In this document: in pieces, positions 54,070 through 63,255 of the stretch | Layout of the letters: each line of letters opens with the position of its first letter | How positions within the stretch are numbered: position 1 is the first letter of the stretch | Assembly (NCBI RefSeq): GCF_018613675.1 | Contig: NZ_JAGGPQ010000011.1 | Location: 1-64,000, forward strand | Direction: 5' to 3' | DNA from: Arthrobacter sp. ISL-85 | GTDB lineage: Bacteria > Actinomycetota > Actinomycetes > Actinomycetales > Micrococcaceae | Length of the DNA: 64,000 nt | Made by a program: the position numbers and the translations under genes | The notes under the pieces: model-generated | Database searches by the model: none | The model's input: the letters and a program-made list of their open reading frames with translations, nothing else | What the model was told of the DNA's origin: nothing

Positions 54070-55497
54070 TCAGGCGTCCTTGAGTTTCTGGTAGGCGTCC
54101 AGGGCCCGTTCCCGCGACTCCGGCAGGTCCACGAGCGGTTTGGGGTAGCCCTCCGCGGCCGCTGCCCACGGTTCGTGGATTTCCCTACCCTGCAGCCCGC
54201 GGAGTTCCGGAATATAGGCCCGCAGGTAGCTGCCGTCGGCGTCGAACTTCTTGCTTTGGGTCACCGGGTTGAAGATCCGATAGTAGGGCGAGGCATCCGC
54301 CCCGGATCCCGCCACCCATTGCCAGTTGGCGGGGTTGTTCGCGGCGTCGGCGTCCACCAGGGTATCCCAGAACCATTCCTCACCGATCCGCCAGTCCGTC
54401 AGGAGATTCTTGACCAGGAAGGACGCGGCAGCCATCCGTACCCGGTTGTGCATCCAGCCTGTCTGCCACAGCTGCCGCATCCCGGCATCCACCAGCGGGT
54501 AACCGGTGTTTCCGTGCTGCCACGCGGCAATCTCCTGGCGGTTGGGGGGCGCCCACTGGAAGTTGTCGAGGGCGGACCGGAAGTTACGGGTGGCCAGATC
54601 CGGGTTGTGGTACAGCAGGTGCCAGTTGAACTCCCGCCAGCCCAGCTCAGACTGATAGGTCCCCACGCCGGAAGGGATCTTGCCCGGATGCCGGCGGCGG
54701 ATCTCCCGCCACACGCGGAACGGGCTGACCTCGCCGAAACGGAGATGTGGTGACAGCCGGCTGGTGCCCTCCCTTCCGGGCAGGTTCCGGCCGGTGCCGT
54801 ATTCCTCTATGGGGCCGTCCAGAAAGTCCTGGAGCCGGCTAACAGCACCTTTCTCACCAGGAACCCAGGCCTCTGCGAGCCCGCCGCTCCAGTCGGGGGA
54901 GGAAGGCAGGAGCTTCCAGCTGCTGAGGGCGTCGCTGGCCGGCAGGCCGCGGCCGGCTGCGGCGGGTTGCGGCACTGTATCCGGCGCTTCGAATGGGTCA
55001 CGGATGTCCTGTGATGCGAGGCAGGCCCGCCAGAAAGGGGAGTAGACCTTGTAGGGGCCGCCGGCCCCCGTCCTGACAGTCCAGGGCTCAAACATGAGGT
55101 TCGCCTGGAAGCTCGAGGCTTGGATTCCGTTGTTGCCTGCCCATTCCTCGAGCTCTGCGTCGATGGTCCGCTCCGGCTGCCCGTACCGGCGGTTCCAGAA
55201 GAGGTGGCCGGCCTTTGTCTGGCTGGCGAGGTTCCTGAGGACCGCACCTGCGGGGCCACGCCGAAGCACCAGGCGGGATCCCTTGCTTTCGAGCTCGGCG
55301 GACAGTGCCGCCAGGGAACGGTGCAGCCACCAGCGCGCTGCTCCACCAAGGGGCCGCACGCCGTCGGACTCCTCGTCCAGGATGTAAGCCACCGTCAGCG
55401 GGGCACCCCGTCCGGCGGCCTCTGCCAGGGCCGGGTTGTCATCCAACCGCAGGTCATCGCGCAGCCAAACCAGGGACGTGCCATCGGAGGAAGTCAT
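54070..55497 (-). CDS. phr: Deoxyribodipyrimidine photolyase (cryptochrome/photolyase family)
   Basis: A 475-residue flavoprotein from ATG 55497. N-terminal antenna-binding alpha/beta domain (LVWLRDDLRLDDNPAL). C-terminal FAD/DNA domain, with TSRLSPHLRFGEVSPFRVW, SELGWREFNWHLLYHNPDL, GNTGYPLVDAGMRQLWQTGWMHNRVRMAAASFLVKNLLTDWRIGEEWFWDTLVDADAANNPANWQW, and YYRIFNPVTQSKKFD. Tryptophans of the electron-transfer chain are present in these segments. This is the pattern of class I CPD photolyases, which repair UV dimers with light. The frame extends to 55554 but family starts fit MTSSDGTSLVWLR. A terminator separates it from pspA. Confidence 0.94.
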   Translation of the reverse strand: MTSSDGTSLVWLRDDLRLDDNPALAEAAGRGAPLTVAYILDEESDGVRPLGGAARWWLHRSLAALSAELESKGSRLVLRRGPAGAVLRNLASQTKAGHLFWNRRYGQPERTIDAELEEWAGNNGIQASSFQANLMFEPWTVRTGAGGPYKVYSPFWRACLASQDIRDPFEAPDTVPQPAAAGRGLPASDALSSWKLLPSSPDWSGGLAEAWVPGEKGAVSRLQDFLDGPIEEYGTGRNLPGREGTSRLSPHLRFGEVSPFRVWREIRRRHPGKIPSGVGTYQSELGWREFNWHLLYHNPDLATRNFRSALDNFQWAPPNRQEIAAWQHGNTGYPLVDAGMRQLWQTGWMHNRVRMAAASFLVKNLLTDWRIGEEWFWDTLVDADAANNPANWQWVAGSGADASPYYRIFNPVTQSKKFDADGSYLRAYIPELRGLQGREIHEPWAAAAEGYPKPLVDLPESRERALDAYQKLKDA

Positions 55498-55523
55498 GGC
55501 ACCCACGCTACACACAGCGGACG

Positions 55524-55559
55524 CGGCAATGGCCGGGACCACGGTCCCGGCCATTGCCG
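55524..55559. terminator. Terminator between pspA and the photolyase gene
   Basis: A perfect 17-bp stem (55524-55540 with 55543-55559; CGGCAATGGCCGGGACC) with a 2-nt apex lies between the pspA stop and the photolyase start. It should end the TPM-pspA transcript. Confidence 0.8.
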
Positions 55560-55586
55560 TTTCAACCGGAGACGCCGCCCGGGCTT

Positions 55587-56375
55587 TTAGAGCTTGTCGA
55601 AGTCTGCCTCGTCGACGGTTGATTCGGACGACGCGGGGCTCGCGGCGCCCAGGGCAGGCTTGGAGTTTCCGGCCTTGAGCGCGGCCAGGCGGGCTTCGAT
55701 CTCCGTCTGCTCGCCCAGGTCCTCCAGCTGGTTGAACTGGGCGTCCAGGCTCGACGCCGCAAGCTCCTGCTGTCCACGGACCTTTGCCTCTTCGCGGCGG
55801 ATCTTTTCCTCGAACCGGCCCACCTCGCTGGTGGGGTCCATGATGTCGATGCTCTTGATGGCGTCGTGGACCTGGGTCTGCGCCGCCGCCGTCTTGGACC
55901 TGGCAACCAGCTCATTACGCTTGCTGGTCAGCTGGTTGAGCTTGCTCTTCATCTGGTCCAGGCCGGTCTTCAGCTTGTCCACTACCTCGCGCTGGGAGGC
56001 GATGCTCGGCTCTGCACCCTTGGCTTCGCTTTCGGCCGCCATCTGGCGCTGCAGCGCCACCTTTGCCAGGTTGTCGAACTTCTCGGCGTCGGCTACGTCG
56101 CCGGCGGCACGGAATTCATCAGCCCTGCGGGAGGCGGCTAGGGCCTTGTTGCCCCAGTCCTGGGAGTTCTTAACGTCCTCGTTGTAGTCGTCCTCCAGCA
56201 TCCGGAGGTTGCCGATTGTCTGCGCCACGGCGGACTCGGCTTCGGCGATGTTGTTGGTGTAGTCGCGGACCATTTGGTCCAGCATCTTCTGCGGATCCTC
56301 GGCGTTGTCCAGCAACGAGTTGATGTTCGCCTTTGCCAGTTGCGCGATCCGGCCGAAAATGGACTGCTTAACCAT
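55587..56375 (-). CDS. pspA: PspA/IM30 family membrane-stress protein
   Basis: A 262-residue, mostly helical protein that binds the inner leaflet of the membrane and forms ESCRT-III-like assemblies in envelope stress. The opening VKQSIFGRIAQLAKANINSLLDNAEDPQKMLDQMVRDYTNNIAEAESAVAQTIGN is the diagnostic PspA core, and coiled coils continue to about residue 215. The last ~45 residues are an Ala/Ser-rich flexible end. ATG 56375. It is 107 nt downstream of the TPM-domain gene on the same strand, a PspA-TPM pairing common in actinobacteria. Confidence 0.95.
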   Translation of the reverse strand: MVKQSIFGRIAQLAKANINSLLDNAEDPQKMLDQMVRDYTNNIAEAESAVAQTIGNLRMLEDDYNEDVKNSQDWGNKALAASRRADEFRAAGDVADAEKFDNLAKVALQRQMAAESEAKGAEPSIASQREVVDKLKTGLDQMKSKLNQLTSKRNELVARSKTAAAQTQVHDAIKSIDIMDPTSEVGRFEEKIRREEAKVRGQQELAASSLDAQFNQLEDLGEQTEIEARLAALKAGNSKPALGAASPASSESTVDEADFDKL

Positions 56376-56482
56376 GGTGTTTGCCTTTCGTCCTGCTCTG
56401 TGTTGACCACTGGAACCGGTGCACAGTGGTGTACTGCGTCTGTCCGCCTGCCGGGATCTTCCGGCGTGTCCGGCGGAAGATC

Positions 56483-58546
56483 CTAGAAACTGCCGGAGTC
56501 TCCGCCGCCGAAGTCGCCGCCGCCAAAGTCCCCGCCGCCAAAGCCGCCGGAATCTCCACCCCAGCCGCCGCCTCCGCCGCCGTCACCCCAGCCGCCACCG
56601 CCGCCCCAGCCCCCGTGGCCCCCATTGAGGATGGAGTTGATCAGGATGCCGCCCAGGATGGCACCGCCAAGTCCGCCGCCGCCTCCGCCGCCGAACATGC
56701 CGCCGCGGCTGAAGCCCTGGTTGGCATAGCCGTCGAAGTGGTCCACGTCGGCCTGGGCCAGCTGGGCTGCCTGGGCTGCCAGGGCGTGCGCCTGCTGGGC
56801 GTAGGTGAGCGCGGTGACCGGGTCGGTGCGGGAGATGGACAGCGCGTAGTCGAGGTTCCGCTGGGACTCTGCGAGCCGGGTGCGTGCCTCGGTGCCCACC
56901 CCGCCGCGCCGGGCGGTGATGTAGTCGGAGGTGGCGCTGATCTGGGCCTGCGCCGACATGATGGTCTGCTGCAGGGACGCCTGGGCACGCCGGGACTGCT
57001 CCTGCTGGTCGCGGATGCCGGTCAGGGCCTGGTCCAGGGACTGGTGGGCGGTTTCCACCCGCTGGAGGGTGGCGATGGGGTCGATCCGTCCGCCCTGGAT
57101 TTCGGTCTTTACCTGTGCCAAAGCGGCCTCCACCGCGGCCACGGGGCCCGCCAGCTCCGCGTGGGCGCCGGACTGGATAATGGCCTTTGCCTGGGCCAGG
57201 TCCTGGGACGTATCCACAACGGCGGCTTCGAGGCCGTTGCGGGCTTCATCAAGGTTGGCCTCGACCTTGGAAATTGCTTCCAGGAGGACGTTGGTCTGGT
57301 GCAGGCTCTCCTCGGCCGCCCGGACGGCCACGGCGGCCAGGCTCCCTTCGCCCCCACTCAGCTTCTGCTGGGCGGTTTGGGATGCATTCTGCACAAAGGC
57401 GAGCCGTTCCTTGGCCTGCACAATGTTGTCCGATACCTGTGCCAGCGCACTGTCCGCGTACTGGGACCGCATGGCCGCCAGGGACTGCTCGGCGCTGGCG
57501 ATTTTGCCATCCGCCTCACGGGCTCCGGCGTTGACGGCGGCAAGGGCCTGCGGAGCGTTCTTCTCCAGCTCACGCAGGGAGTCGAAGTCCGCCTTCTGCT
57601 CCTGGAGGGATTCGAGGGCGGCCTCGGAGCGGCGGATAATCTCACCCAGCCAGGTCCGCTGCTGCTCCTCGGTATCCGGAATGTGGTCATCAAGCTGCTG
57701 CTGCAGCTTGAAGGACTCCGTCATGTGGGCCTTCGCTTCCGCCAAGGCCTTGGTGAAGTTTCCGACGGCGGAATCGCCGTATTGTGCCTGGGCAAAGCCG
57801 AGTTCCTGCTCGCTGGACTTGATGGCATCATCGGCTTCGATCAGCAGGGAACCGCTCTTCCGGCGGAGTTCCTCCACGCTGAGCGATGCCAGCGGGTCCA
57901 GCTCCGCACCCTGCGGACCGTAGCTTCCGCTGGACGCCACCTGGCCTGCGGCCTTCTTCCGGCGGTTGCGGAAGTAGAGATACGCGCCGCCTCCGGCCAC
58001 CACGACGCCCGCGCCGACCAGGATGCCGGCGCCCGCCCCGTTGCCGGATGACACGTCGCCGTTGCCGCCCCCGGCAGCATCGCCCACCGCGGAGGCAGTG
58101 TCAATGGCGGCCTGGGCGTAGTCTTTCTTGCCGCCTGCGAGGTTGGCCACCACCGCATTCTGGGTGATGTTGGATTTCTTGGAATAGATGGTGCTGGCGG
58201 AGTTGGGGGAGAAGTAGTACTGGCCCGCTGTTGAAATCGCCAGGAGGACGTCCGCCTTACCCATCTTCTTCTGCCCGGCAACTGCTGCTCCCCAGGCGGC
58301 CGGATCAGTGGGGTTGTCGAACGACTTCACTGTCACCACGTACAGGTTGTACTTGTGGTCTTTCAAGAGCTTCTGGATCGCATCCTGGACTTCACCCTTC
58401 CGGCTGCCCAGCACGTTGGCATCGTCAACGATGTTGGTCCCGGAGGGAATGGGGACCGGGTCTTCGGCCCACGCGGCGCCGGCGGGTACCGCCAGCAGCC
58501 CGGCAAGGCCGATCACGGCGAGGATACGTTTGAACTTTGACCGCAT
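56483..58546 (-). CDS. TPM-domain membrane protein with coiled coil and Gly-rich tail
   Basis: A 687-residue protein from ATG 58546, GAAGGG as ribosome-binding site. Signal peptide 1-27 (FKRILAVIGLAGLLAVPAGAAWA), extracytoplasmic TPM domain about 35-170 (VDDANVLGSRKGEVQDAIQKLLKDHKYNLYVVTVKSF). One membrane helix at about 200-218 (GILVGAGVVVAGGGAYLYF) is followed by a long cytoplasmic coiled coil (about 250-620). The C-terminus is a Gly/Trp/Phe-rich repeat (GGGWGG, GGGDFGGGD) ending in SGSF. The matching DNA (56483-56640) is a run of GCC/CGC-type repeats and could cause slippage. TPM domains function in membrane protein turnover or phosphatase-like roles. It precedes pspA, suggesting a joint envelope-stress function. 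Confidence 0.88.
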   Translation of the reverse strand: MRSKFKRILAVIGLAGLLAVPAGAAWAEDPVPIPSGTNIVDDANVLGSRKGEVQDAIQKLLKDHKYNLYVVTVKSFDNPTDPAAWGAAVAGQKKMGKADVLLAISTAGQYYFSPNSASTIYSKKSNITQNAVVANLAGGKKDYAQAAIDTASAVGDAAGGGNGDVSSGNGAGAGILVGAGVVVAGGGAYLYFRNRRKKAAGQVASSGSYGPQGAELDPLASLSVEELRRKSGSLLIEADDAIKSSEQELGFAQAQYGDSAVGNFTKALAEAKAHMTESFKLQQQLDDHIPDTEEQQRTWLGEIIRRSEAALESLQEQKADFDSLRELEKNAPQALAAVNAGAREADGKIASAEQSLAAMRSQYADSALAQVSDNIVQAKERLAFVQNASQTAQQKLSGGEGSLAAVAVRAAEESLHQTNVLLEAISKVEANLDEARNGLEAAVVDTSQDLAQAKAIIQSGAHAELAGPVAAVEAALAQVKTEIQGGRIDPIATLQRVETAHQSLDQALTGIRDQQEQSRRAQASLQQTIMSAQAQISATSDYITARRGGVGTEARTRLAESQRNLDYALSISRTDPVTALTYAQQAHALAAQAAQLAQADVDHFDGYANQGFSRGGMFGGGGGGGLGGAILGGILINSILNGGHGGWGGGGGWGDGGGGGGWGGDSGGFGGGDFGGGDFGGGDSGSF

Positions 58547-58773
58547 GTGCAACCCTTCAGCACGCCTGACACCGATTCGGGACGAATCAGTCGTCGAATC
58601 CAGCAGCGCCCCCACGCTTGGTGTGAAGCCGCAGGTCGCTGTGGCATTTCATCTTGATTCTATGGTGCACCCCACAGGCCGTCCACGCGACCGAATATGC
58701 CTCCAGCGAAACGCGTTGTTGGCAGGAGAGCCTTGCTCGAAGCGTTCAGGAAGCTTTCAGCAAACATCCGAGC

Positions 58774-58800
58774 TTGTTCCAGCGGGACACGTCATAGTTA
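58774..58800 (+). promoter_or_regulatory. Candidate promoter of the HtrA-like protease gene
   Basis: TTGTTC (58774-58779), 15-nt spacer and TAGTTA (58795-58800) lie 28 nt before the ATG. The spacer is short and the match moderate. The 282-bp region 58547-58828 is shared with the divergent TPM gene and contains no other recognised element. Confidence 0.3.
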
Positions 58801-58828
58801 ATGGCAGACGAGGATGAAAGGAAGTCCC

Positions 58829-60418
58829 ATGACTGAGAATCAAACCCCAGGACCGGTCCCGGAGGAGAACCACGCAGGCGGCCGGAACCCCTGGCAGCAG
58901 CAGGGGCAGCAGGACCAGCAGCAGTCCGGAGACCGCCACGCGGCGACTCAGCATGGGAACGGCGCCGGGACGGCGGGGCAGGAACGCGGTTACAGCGGCG
59001 GAGGCCAGCAGCCTGGCCAGACGGAGCGGCTGGACCAGCCACGTATGCGCGACGACCACACGCAGGAGTTGCCTGGTGCTCCGCGCCCCGTGTACCCGCA
59101 GCGGCAGCCGTTCTACGGCCAGTCCGGACAATATGGCCAGCAGCACCAGAACGGCCAGCCCAACGGAAGCGTTGGCCTGGCCCCCAACCCGCAGGACGCG
59201 CCGCGCCGGAAGGCAAGCTTCGGCGTCGGCACCCTTGTGGCCAGCATCCTGGCCGCGGGCCTGGTGGGCGGCGGAGTGGCTACGGTCGGTGCGGGGGAGC
59301 TCTCCGCGCACAACAGCTCGAGCACCTCGACCGTGGGCAGCAGCAACCAGCCCGGGACAGTCATCGTCAACAACAAGGACGATGTCAACGCCATCACCGC
59401 AGCTGCCGTGAAGGCCTCGCCGAGCGTCGTCACCATCAGCGCCACCAGCGGCAGTTCCGGCGGCACCGGTTCCGGCATTGTCCTGGACGACCAGGGACAC
59501 ATCCTGACCAACACGCACGTCGTTACCCTTGACGGTCAGTCCGCCAACGCAACCCTTGAAATCCGCACCAGCGATGGAAAGGTCCTGCCCGCAAAGCTGG
59601 TGGGCACTGACCCGCTGTCCGACCTCGCTGTCATCAAGGTGGACGACACCTCAGGCCTCACCCCAGCGACACTCGGTGATTCCTCCAAGCTCAATGTTGG
59701 CGATACCGCCATCGCTATCGGTTCCCCCCTGGGCCTGACCGGCACGGTCACGGACGGCATCGTCTCCACGCTCAACCGCACCATCAGCGTGGCATCGTCC
59801 GCAGCACCCAAGGGCGGCGACAACAGCCAGGGCGGCGGCGACCAGGGATTCCAGTTCGCCCCTCCCGGTGGCGGGCAGAGCCAGCAAAACTCAAGTGACG
59901 GTTCCATCGCCATCAACGTGATCCAGACTGACGCCGCCATCAACCCCGGAAACTCCGGTGGCGCCCTGGTGAACAGCAAGGGCGAGATCATCGGCGTGAA
60001 CGTGGCGATCGCTTCCGCTGGGTCCGGCACGTCCACGTCCCAAAGCGGCAACATCGGCGTCGGATTCAGCATCCCTATCAACAACGCCAAGCGTGTGGCC
60101 CAGGAAATCATTGACGGCGGCAAGGCCTCCCACGGCCAGCTCGGGGTCAGCGTCAAGGCCAAGACCACGTCCGGCGCATCCTCGGAGTTCTCGGTGGGGG
60201 CCGACGTCGCCACCGTTGACGCCAGCTCGGCCGCAGGAAAGGCCGGCATTAAGGTGGGCGACGTCATCACCAAGTTCAACGACCTCACCATCGGCGAACC
60301 CAACCAGCTGACGGCGGCCGTGCGCGAGCAGCCGGCCGGATCGAAGGTCAAGATCACGGTTCAGCGCGGCGGCAGCGAGCAGACGTTCGACGTCACGCTG
60401 GGTGCTGCGGCCAGCTAA
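58829..60418 (+). CDS. HtrA/DegP-like S1C serine protease with PDZ domain
   Basis: A 529-residue membrane-anchored protease. Residues 1-130 are a cytoplasmic Gln/Gly/Pro-rich segment. One helix follows at about 135-155 (VGTLVASILAAGLVGGGVATV). The chymotrypsin-like domain has His230 (LTNTHVV), Asp265 (DPLSDLAVIKV) and Ser376 (NPGNSGGAL). A Gly/Gln-rich insert (NSQGGGDQG, GGGQSQQNSS) separates the Asp and Ser parts. A PDZ domain follows at about 435-525 (AGIKVGDVITKFNDLTI). It should degrade or sense misfolded proteins outside the membrane. ATG 58829 has AAAGGAAG ahead of it. Confidence 0.95.
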   Translation: MTENQTPGPVPEENHAGGRNPWQQQGQQDQQQSGDRHAATQHGNGAGTAGQERGYSGGGQQPGQTERLDQPRMRDDHTQELPGAPRPVYPQRQPFYGQSGQYGQQHQNGQPNGSVGLAPNPQDAPRRKASFGVGTLVASILAAGLVGGGVATVGAGELSAHNSSSTSTVGSSNQPGTVIVNNKDDVNAITAAAVKASPSVVTISATSGSSGGTGSGIVLDDQGHILTNTHVVTLDGQSANATLEIRTSDGKVLPAKLVGTDPLSDLAVIKVDDTSGLTPATLGDSSKLNVGDTAIAIGSPLGLTGTVTDGIVSTLNRTISVASSAAPKGGDNSQGGGDQGFQFAPPGGGQSQQNSSDGSIAINVIQTDAAINPGNSGGALVNSKGEIIGVNVAIASAGSGTSTSQSGNIGVGFSIPINNAKRVAQEIIDGGKASHGQLGVSVKAKTTSGASSEFSVGADVATVDASSAAGKAGIKVGDVITKFNDLTIGEPNQLTAAVREQPAGSKVKITVQRGGSEQTFDVTLGAAAS

Positions 60419-60445
60419 CGTTTGGCAGCAGTAAAGCCAGGAAAT

Positions 60446-60488
60446 AACGACGGCGGCGTCCCCACCTACGGGGGCGCCCGCCGTCGTT
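60446..60488. terminator. Terminator after the HtrA-like protease gene
   Basis: An 11-bp outer stem (60446-60456 with 60478-60488, AACGACGGCGG) with an inner GTCCCC/GGGGGC helix, followed by TTCTG. Confidence 0.75.
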
Positions 60489-60655
60489 CTGCTGTCCGGG
60501 CAAAAGCCTGACACAGGCGTTAACGGAAGAGGGCGCGGCAAGCCGCCGATATGGTTAGCTAGGGTTACCCGCCTGCCGGGCATATCGCGGCCATGTCCCA
60601 CCCGGCTGGCTGTCCACAAGCATGGAAGGCTGCTGTAGAAACAGTGGAAGAGACA

Positions 60656-61447
60656 TTGAAGATCGTAGTCCTGGTCAAACATGTACCGGACGCCCAGTTC
60701 GACCGTCACCTCAACGGGGTGGACAACACAGCGGACCGCGACGAAAGCATCCTGTCCGAGCTTGACGAGTACGCGCTCGAGGCAGCACTGCAGCTGGCCG
60801 AGGCACGTGGCGGAAGCAAGGCGGGCAACCAGGTTATTGCCCTGAGCATGGGACCTGCCGGAGCTGTCAATGCGGTCAAGAAGTCGCTGCAGATGGGTGC
60901 CACCGAAGGGGTGCACCTCACGGACGACGCCTTGGCCGGATCGGACGCCGCCGCCACCTCGCTGGCGCTCGCGGCCGCCGTCCGCCACCTGGGCGATGTG
61001 GACCTGGTCCTCACCGGCATGGCGTCCACCGACGGCGAGACCTCTCTTGTCCCGGCGCAGCTGGCGGAGCGGCTCGGGTTGCCGCAGGTGACCTTCGCTT
61101 CCACGCTTGAGGTCGACGGCGGCCGGCTGACGGCCCGCCGCGACGCGGATACCTCGTCCGAAACGGTGGAGGCGCCGCTGCCCGCCGTCGTGTCCGTGAC
61201 AGACCAGATCAACGAACCCCGGTACCCCAACTTCAAAGGCATCATCGCGGCCAAGCGCAAGAGCATCACCACGCTGTCGCTGGCCGACATAGGCGTTGAC
61301 CCCGCGCAGGTGGGCTTCGCCGGTTCCTGGACCACCGTGACCAGCGCGGAACAGCGGCCGCCCAGGACTGCAGGCACCATCATCACCGACGAGGGCGACG
61401 CCGGCATCAAGCTGGTTGACTTCCTGGCCGCCCAGAAGCTGCTCTAA
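60656..61447 (+). CDS. etfB: Electron transfer flavoprotein, beta subunit
   Basis: A 263-residue AMP-binding subunit of ETF, which shuttles electrons from acyl-CoA and other dehydrogenases. The start is TTG 60656 (MKIVVLVKHVPDAQFDRH), with GGAAGAG about 7 bases upstream; the alternative GTG 60644 gives a less typical beginning. Family features: DEYALEAALQLAEA, VIALSMGPAGAVNAVKKSLQMGAT, LVLTGMASTDGETSLVPAQLAERLGLP and the NEPRYPNFKGIIAAKRK recognition loop. It is followed by etfA after 13 nt. Confidence 0.93.
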   Translation: MKIVVLVKHVPDAQFDRHLNGVDNTADRDESILSELDEYALEAALQLAEARGGSKAGNQVIALSMGPAGAVNAVKKSLQMGATEGVHLTDDALAGSDAAATSLALAAAVRHLGDVDLVLTGMASTDGETSLVPAQLAERLGLPQVTFASTLEVDGGRLTARRDADTSSETVEAPLPAVVSVTDQINEPRYPNFKGIIAAKRKSITTLSLADIGVDPAQVGFAGSWTTVTSAEQRPPRTAGTIITDEGDAGIKLVDFLAAQKLL

Positions 61448-61460
61448 GAGGAACACCGAC

Positions 61461-62408
61461 ATGGCACAAGTACTCGTATTCATCGACAACCCCGGCGCGT
61501 CGCTCAAGAAGAGCAGCCTTGAGCTGCTGACCCTGGCGCGTTCCCTGGGCGAAACCACAGTGGCGCTCAATGGAGACCTTTCCGACGGCGTCGCCGCCAC
61601 CTTCGCCGAGTACGGCGTGGGCAGCATCCTGCGCCCGTCGGCCCAGGACCTGGATGACTTCCTGGTGGCACCGAAAGCCGCCTACCTGGCCGCGGCAGCT
61701 GAGTCCGCCGGTGCCGGCGTCGTCCTGCTGGACAACTCGCCGGAAGGCAAGGAAATCGCGGCCCGGCTGGGCATCCGGCTGAACGCAGGGGTTATCACCG
61801 ACGTCGTCGCCGTGGAAGCGGACGGCACGGCACGCAAGTCCGTCCTGGCCGGCTCCTACACCACTGCCTGCAGGGCAACCACCCCTGTTTCCGTGCTGAC
61901 GCTCAAGGCCAACAACGTCACCCCCGAACCCGCTCCGGCCCCCACCAGCCCCGGAACTGCAAGCGTGCAAGTGCCTGCGGCAGCCGCTGCGGCGCGCATC
62001 ACCGCCCGCGAGCAGAAGGCGGCCAGCGGCCGGCCCGACCTCACGGACGCACGCATCGTGGTGGCCGGCGGACGCGGCATGGACGGCGACTTCGGTCCGG
62101 TCGAAGAACTCGCGGATGCCCTGGGCGCGGCCGTAGGTGCCTCCCGCGCCGCCACGGATGCCGGGTGGATCAGCCACGACGCGCAGGTGGGACAGACCGG
62201 CAAGACCGTCTCCCCGCAGCTGTACATCTCCGCCGGCATCTCCGGCGCCATCCAGCAAAAAGCCGGCATGCAGACATCCCAGGTGATTGTTGCGATCAAC
62301 AAGGATGCTGAATCGCCGGTCTTCGAGATTGCGGATTTCGGGATTATCGGCGACGTCTTCGATGTCCTGCCACAGGCAGCAGCCGAGATCAAGAAGCGAA
62401 AAGGCTGA
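61461..62408 (+). CDS. etfA: Electron transfer flavoprotein, alpha subunit
   Basis: A 315-residue FAD-binding subunit. N-terminal domain ([22 protein letters not shown]) and the FAD-binding C-terminal domain with [44 protein letters not shown] and [24 protein letters not shown]. The linker at about 155-180 is rich in Ala/Pro ([14 protein letters not shown]). ATG 61461. It forms the heterodimer with EtfB; an ETF-quinone oxidoreductase is not in the window. The PIG-L gene begins 4 nt downstream. Confidence 0.95.
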   Translation: MAQVLVFIDNPGASLKKSSLELLTLARSLGETTVALNGDLSDGVAATFAEYGVGSILRPSAQDLDDFLVAPKAAYLAAAAESAGAGVVLLDNSPEGKEIAARLGIRLNAGVITDVVAVEADGTARKSVLAGSYTTACRATTPVSVLTLKANNVTPEPAPAPTSPGTASVQVPAAAAAARITAREQKAASGRPDLTDARIVVAGGRGMDGDFGPVEELADALGAAVGASRAATDAGWISHDAQVGQTGKTVSPQLYISAGISGAIQQKAGMQTSQVIVAINKDAESPVFEIADFGIIGDVFDVLPQAAAEIKKRKG

Positions 62409-62412
62409 TTCC

Positions 62413-63192
62413 TTGACTGCCTTCCACGAGCAGGCACAGAGCCCGTTCAACCCGGACACCCACCGGGTTGGGCGGGTGCTCTGTTTTGCGGCCCATCCTG
62501 ATGACATCGACTTCGGAGCTGCGGGCACCGTCGCCGCCTGGACGGCGGCCGGCGTGCAGGTGAGTTACTGCATCATGACCGACGGCGACGCGGGCGGCTT
62601 CGACCCCGCCCACCGCGCAGACATCATCGCCATGCGCGACGCGGAACAGCGGCGTGCCGCGGAGTTGGTGGGCGTCACGGACATCCACTACCTCCATCAG
62701 CGGGACGGGTACCTCGAGCCGTCACACGAGGTGATGAAAGGGGTGGTGCGGCTGATCCGCGAAATCCGGCCCGACGTCGTCCTTGCCATGCACCCGGAAC
62801 GGAACTGGCAGCGGATCCAAAAGAGCCATCCCGACCACCTGGCCGTGGGGGAGGCGGTGACCCGCTCGGTGTATCCGGCGCTGGAAAACCCCTTCGCGTA
62901 CCCTGAACTGGCGGAAGCAGGCCTGGAAGCGTACAAGCTTCCGTGGCTGTGGCTTTACGCGGGACCGGAGGAACGGGAGAACCACTTCGTGGATGTCACC
63001 GGCCAGGTGGAGGCCAAGCTGGCCGCCATCCACGTCCACGTGAGCCAGCACCCTGACGTGGCCGCCATGGAAGCCACCGTCCGCCGCGGCATGCAGGTCA
63101 ACGCCGCCAGGGCAGGCCTCCCTGAGGGCCGCAGCGCCGAAGCATTCCACGTGGTGGCAATCAACGGGCCCGGCACTATCGCCGGTTTCTGA
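62413..63192 (+). CDS. PIG-L/LmbE-type deacetylase
   Basis: A 259-residue zinc-dependent deacetylase fold protein. The signature [14 protein letters not shown] (AHPDD at residues 27-31) and the downstream HPD in [13 protein letters not shown] are the metal and catalytic residues. Family members deacetylate N-acetylglucosamine derivatives (mycothiol MshB, GPI PIG-L) or other amides; this one is not confidently MshB. The start appears to be TTG 62413 with AAAGG about 9 bases upstream. It lies just after etfA, probably same transcript. Confidence 0.88.
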   Translation: MTAFHEQAQSPFNPDTHRVGRVLCFAAHPDDIDFGAAGTVAAWTAAGVQVSYCIMTDGDAGGFDPAHRADIIAMRDAEQRRAAELVGVTDIHYLHQRDGYLEPSHEVMKGVVRLIREIRPDVVLAMHPERNWQRIQKSHPDHLAVGEAVTRSVYPALENPFAYPELAEAGLEAYKLPWLWLYAGPEERENHFVDVTGQVEAKLAAIHVHVSQHPDVAAMEATVRRGMQVNAARAGLPEGRSAEAFHVVAINGPGTIAGF

Positions 63193-63196
63193 ACCA

Positions 63197-63243
63197 ACCC
63201 AAACGCGCCGCGCCTTTCGGTGAAAGGAACGGGGCGTTTTGGG
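63197..63243. terminator. Candidate terminator between PIG-L and anti-sigma genes
   Basis: CCCAAACGC (63198-63206) pairs with GCGTTTTGGG (63234-63243), enclosing a small hairpin CCTTTCGGTGAAAGG. A weaker composite structure, lying between convergent genes. Confidence 0.55.
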
Positions 63244-63255
63244 ATGATACGGGTG

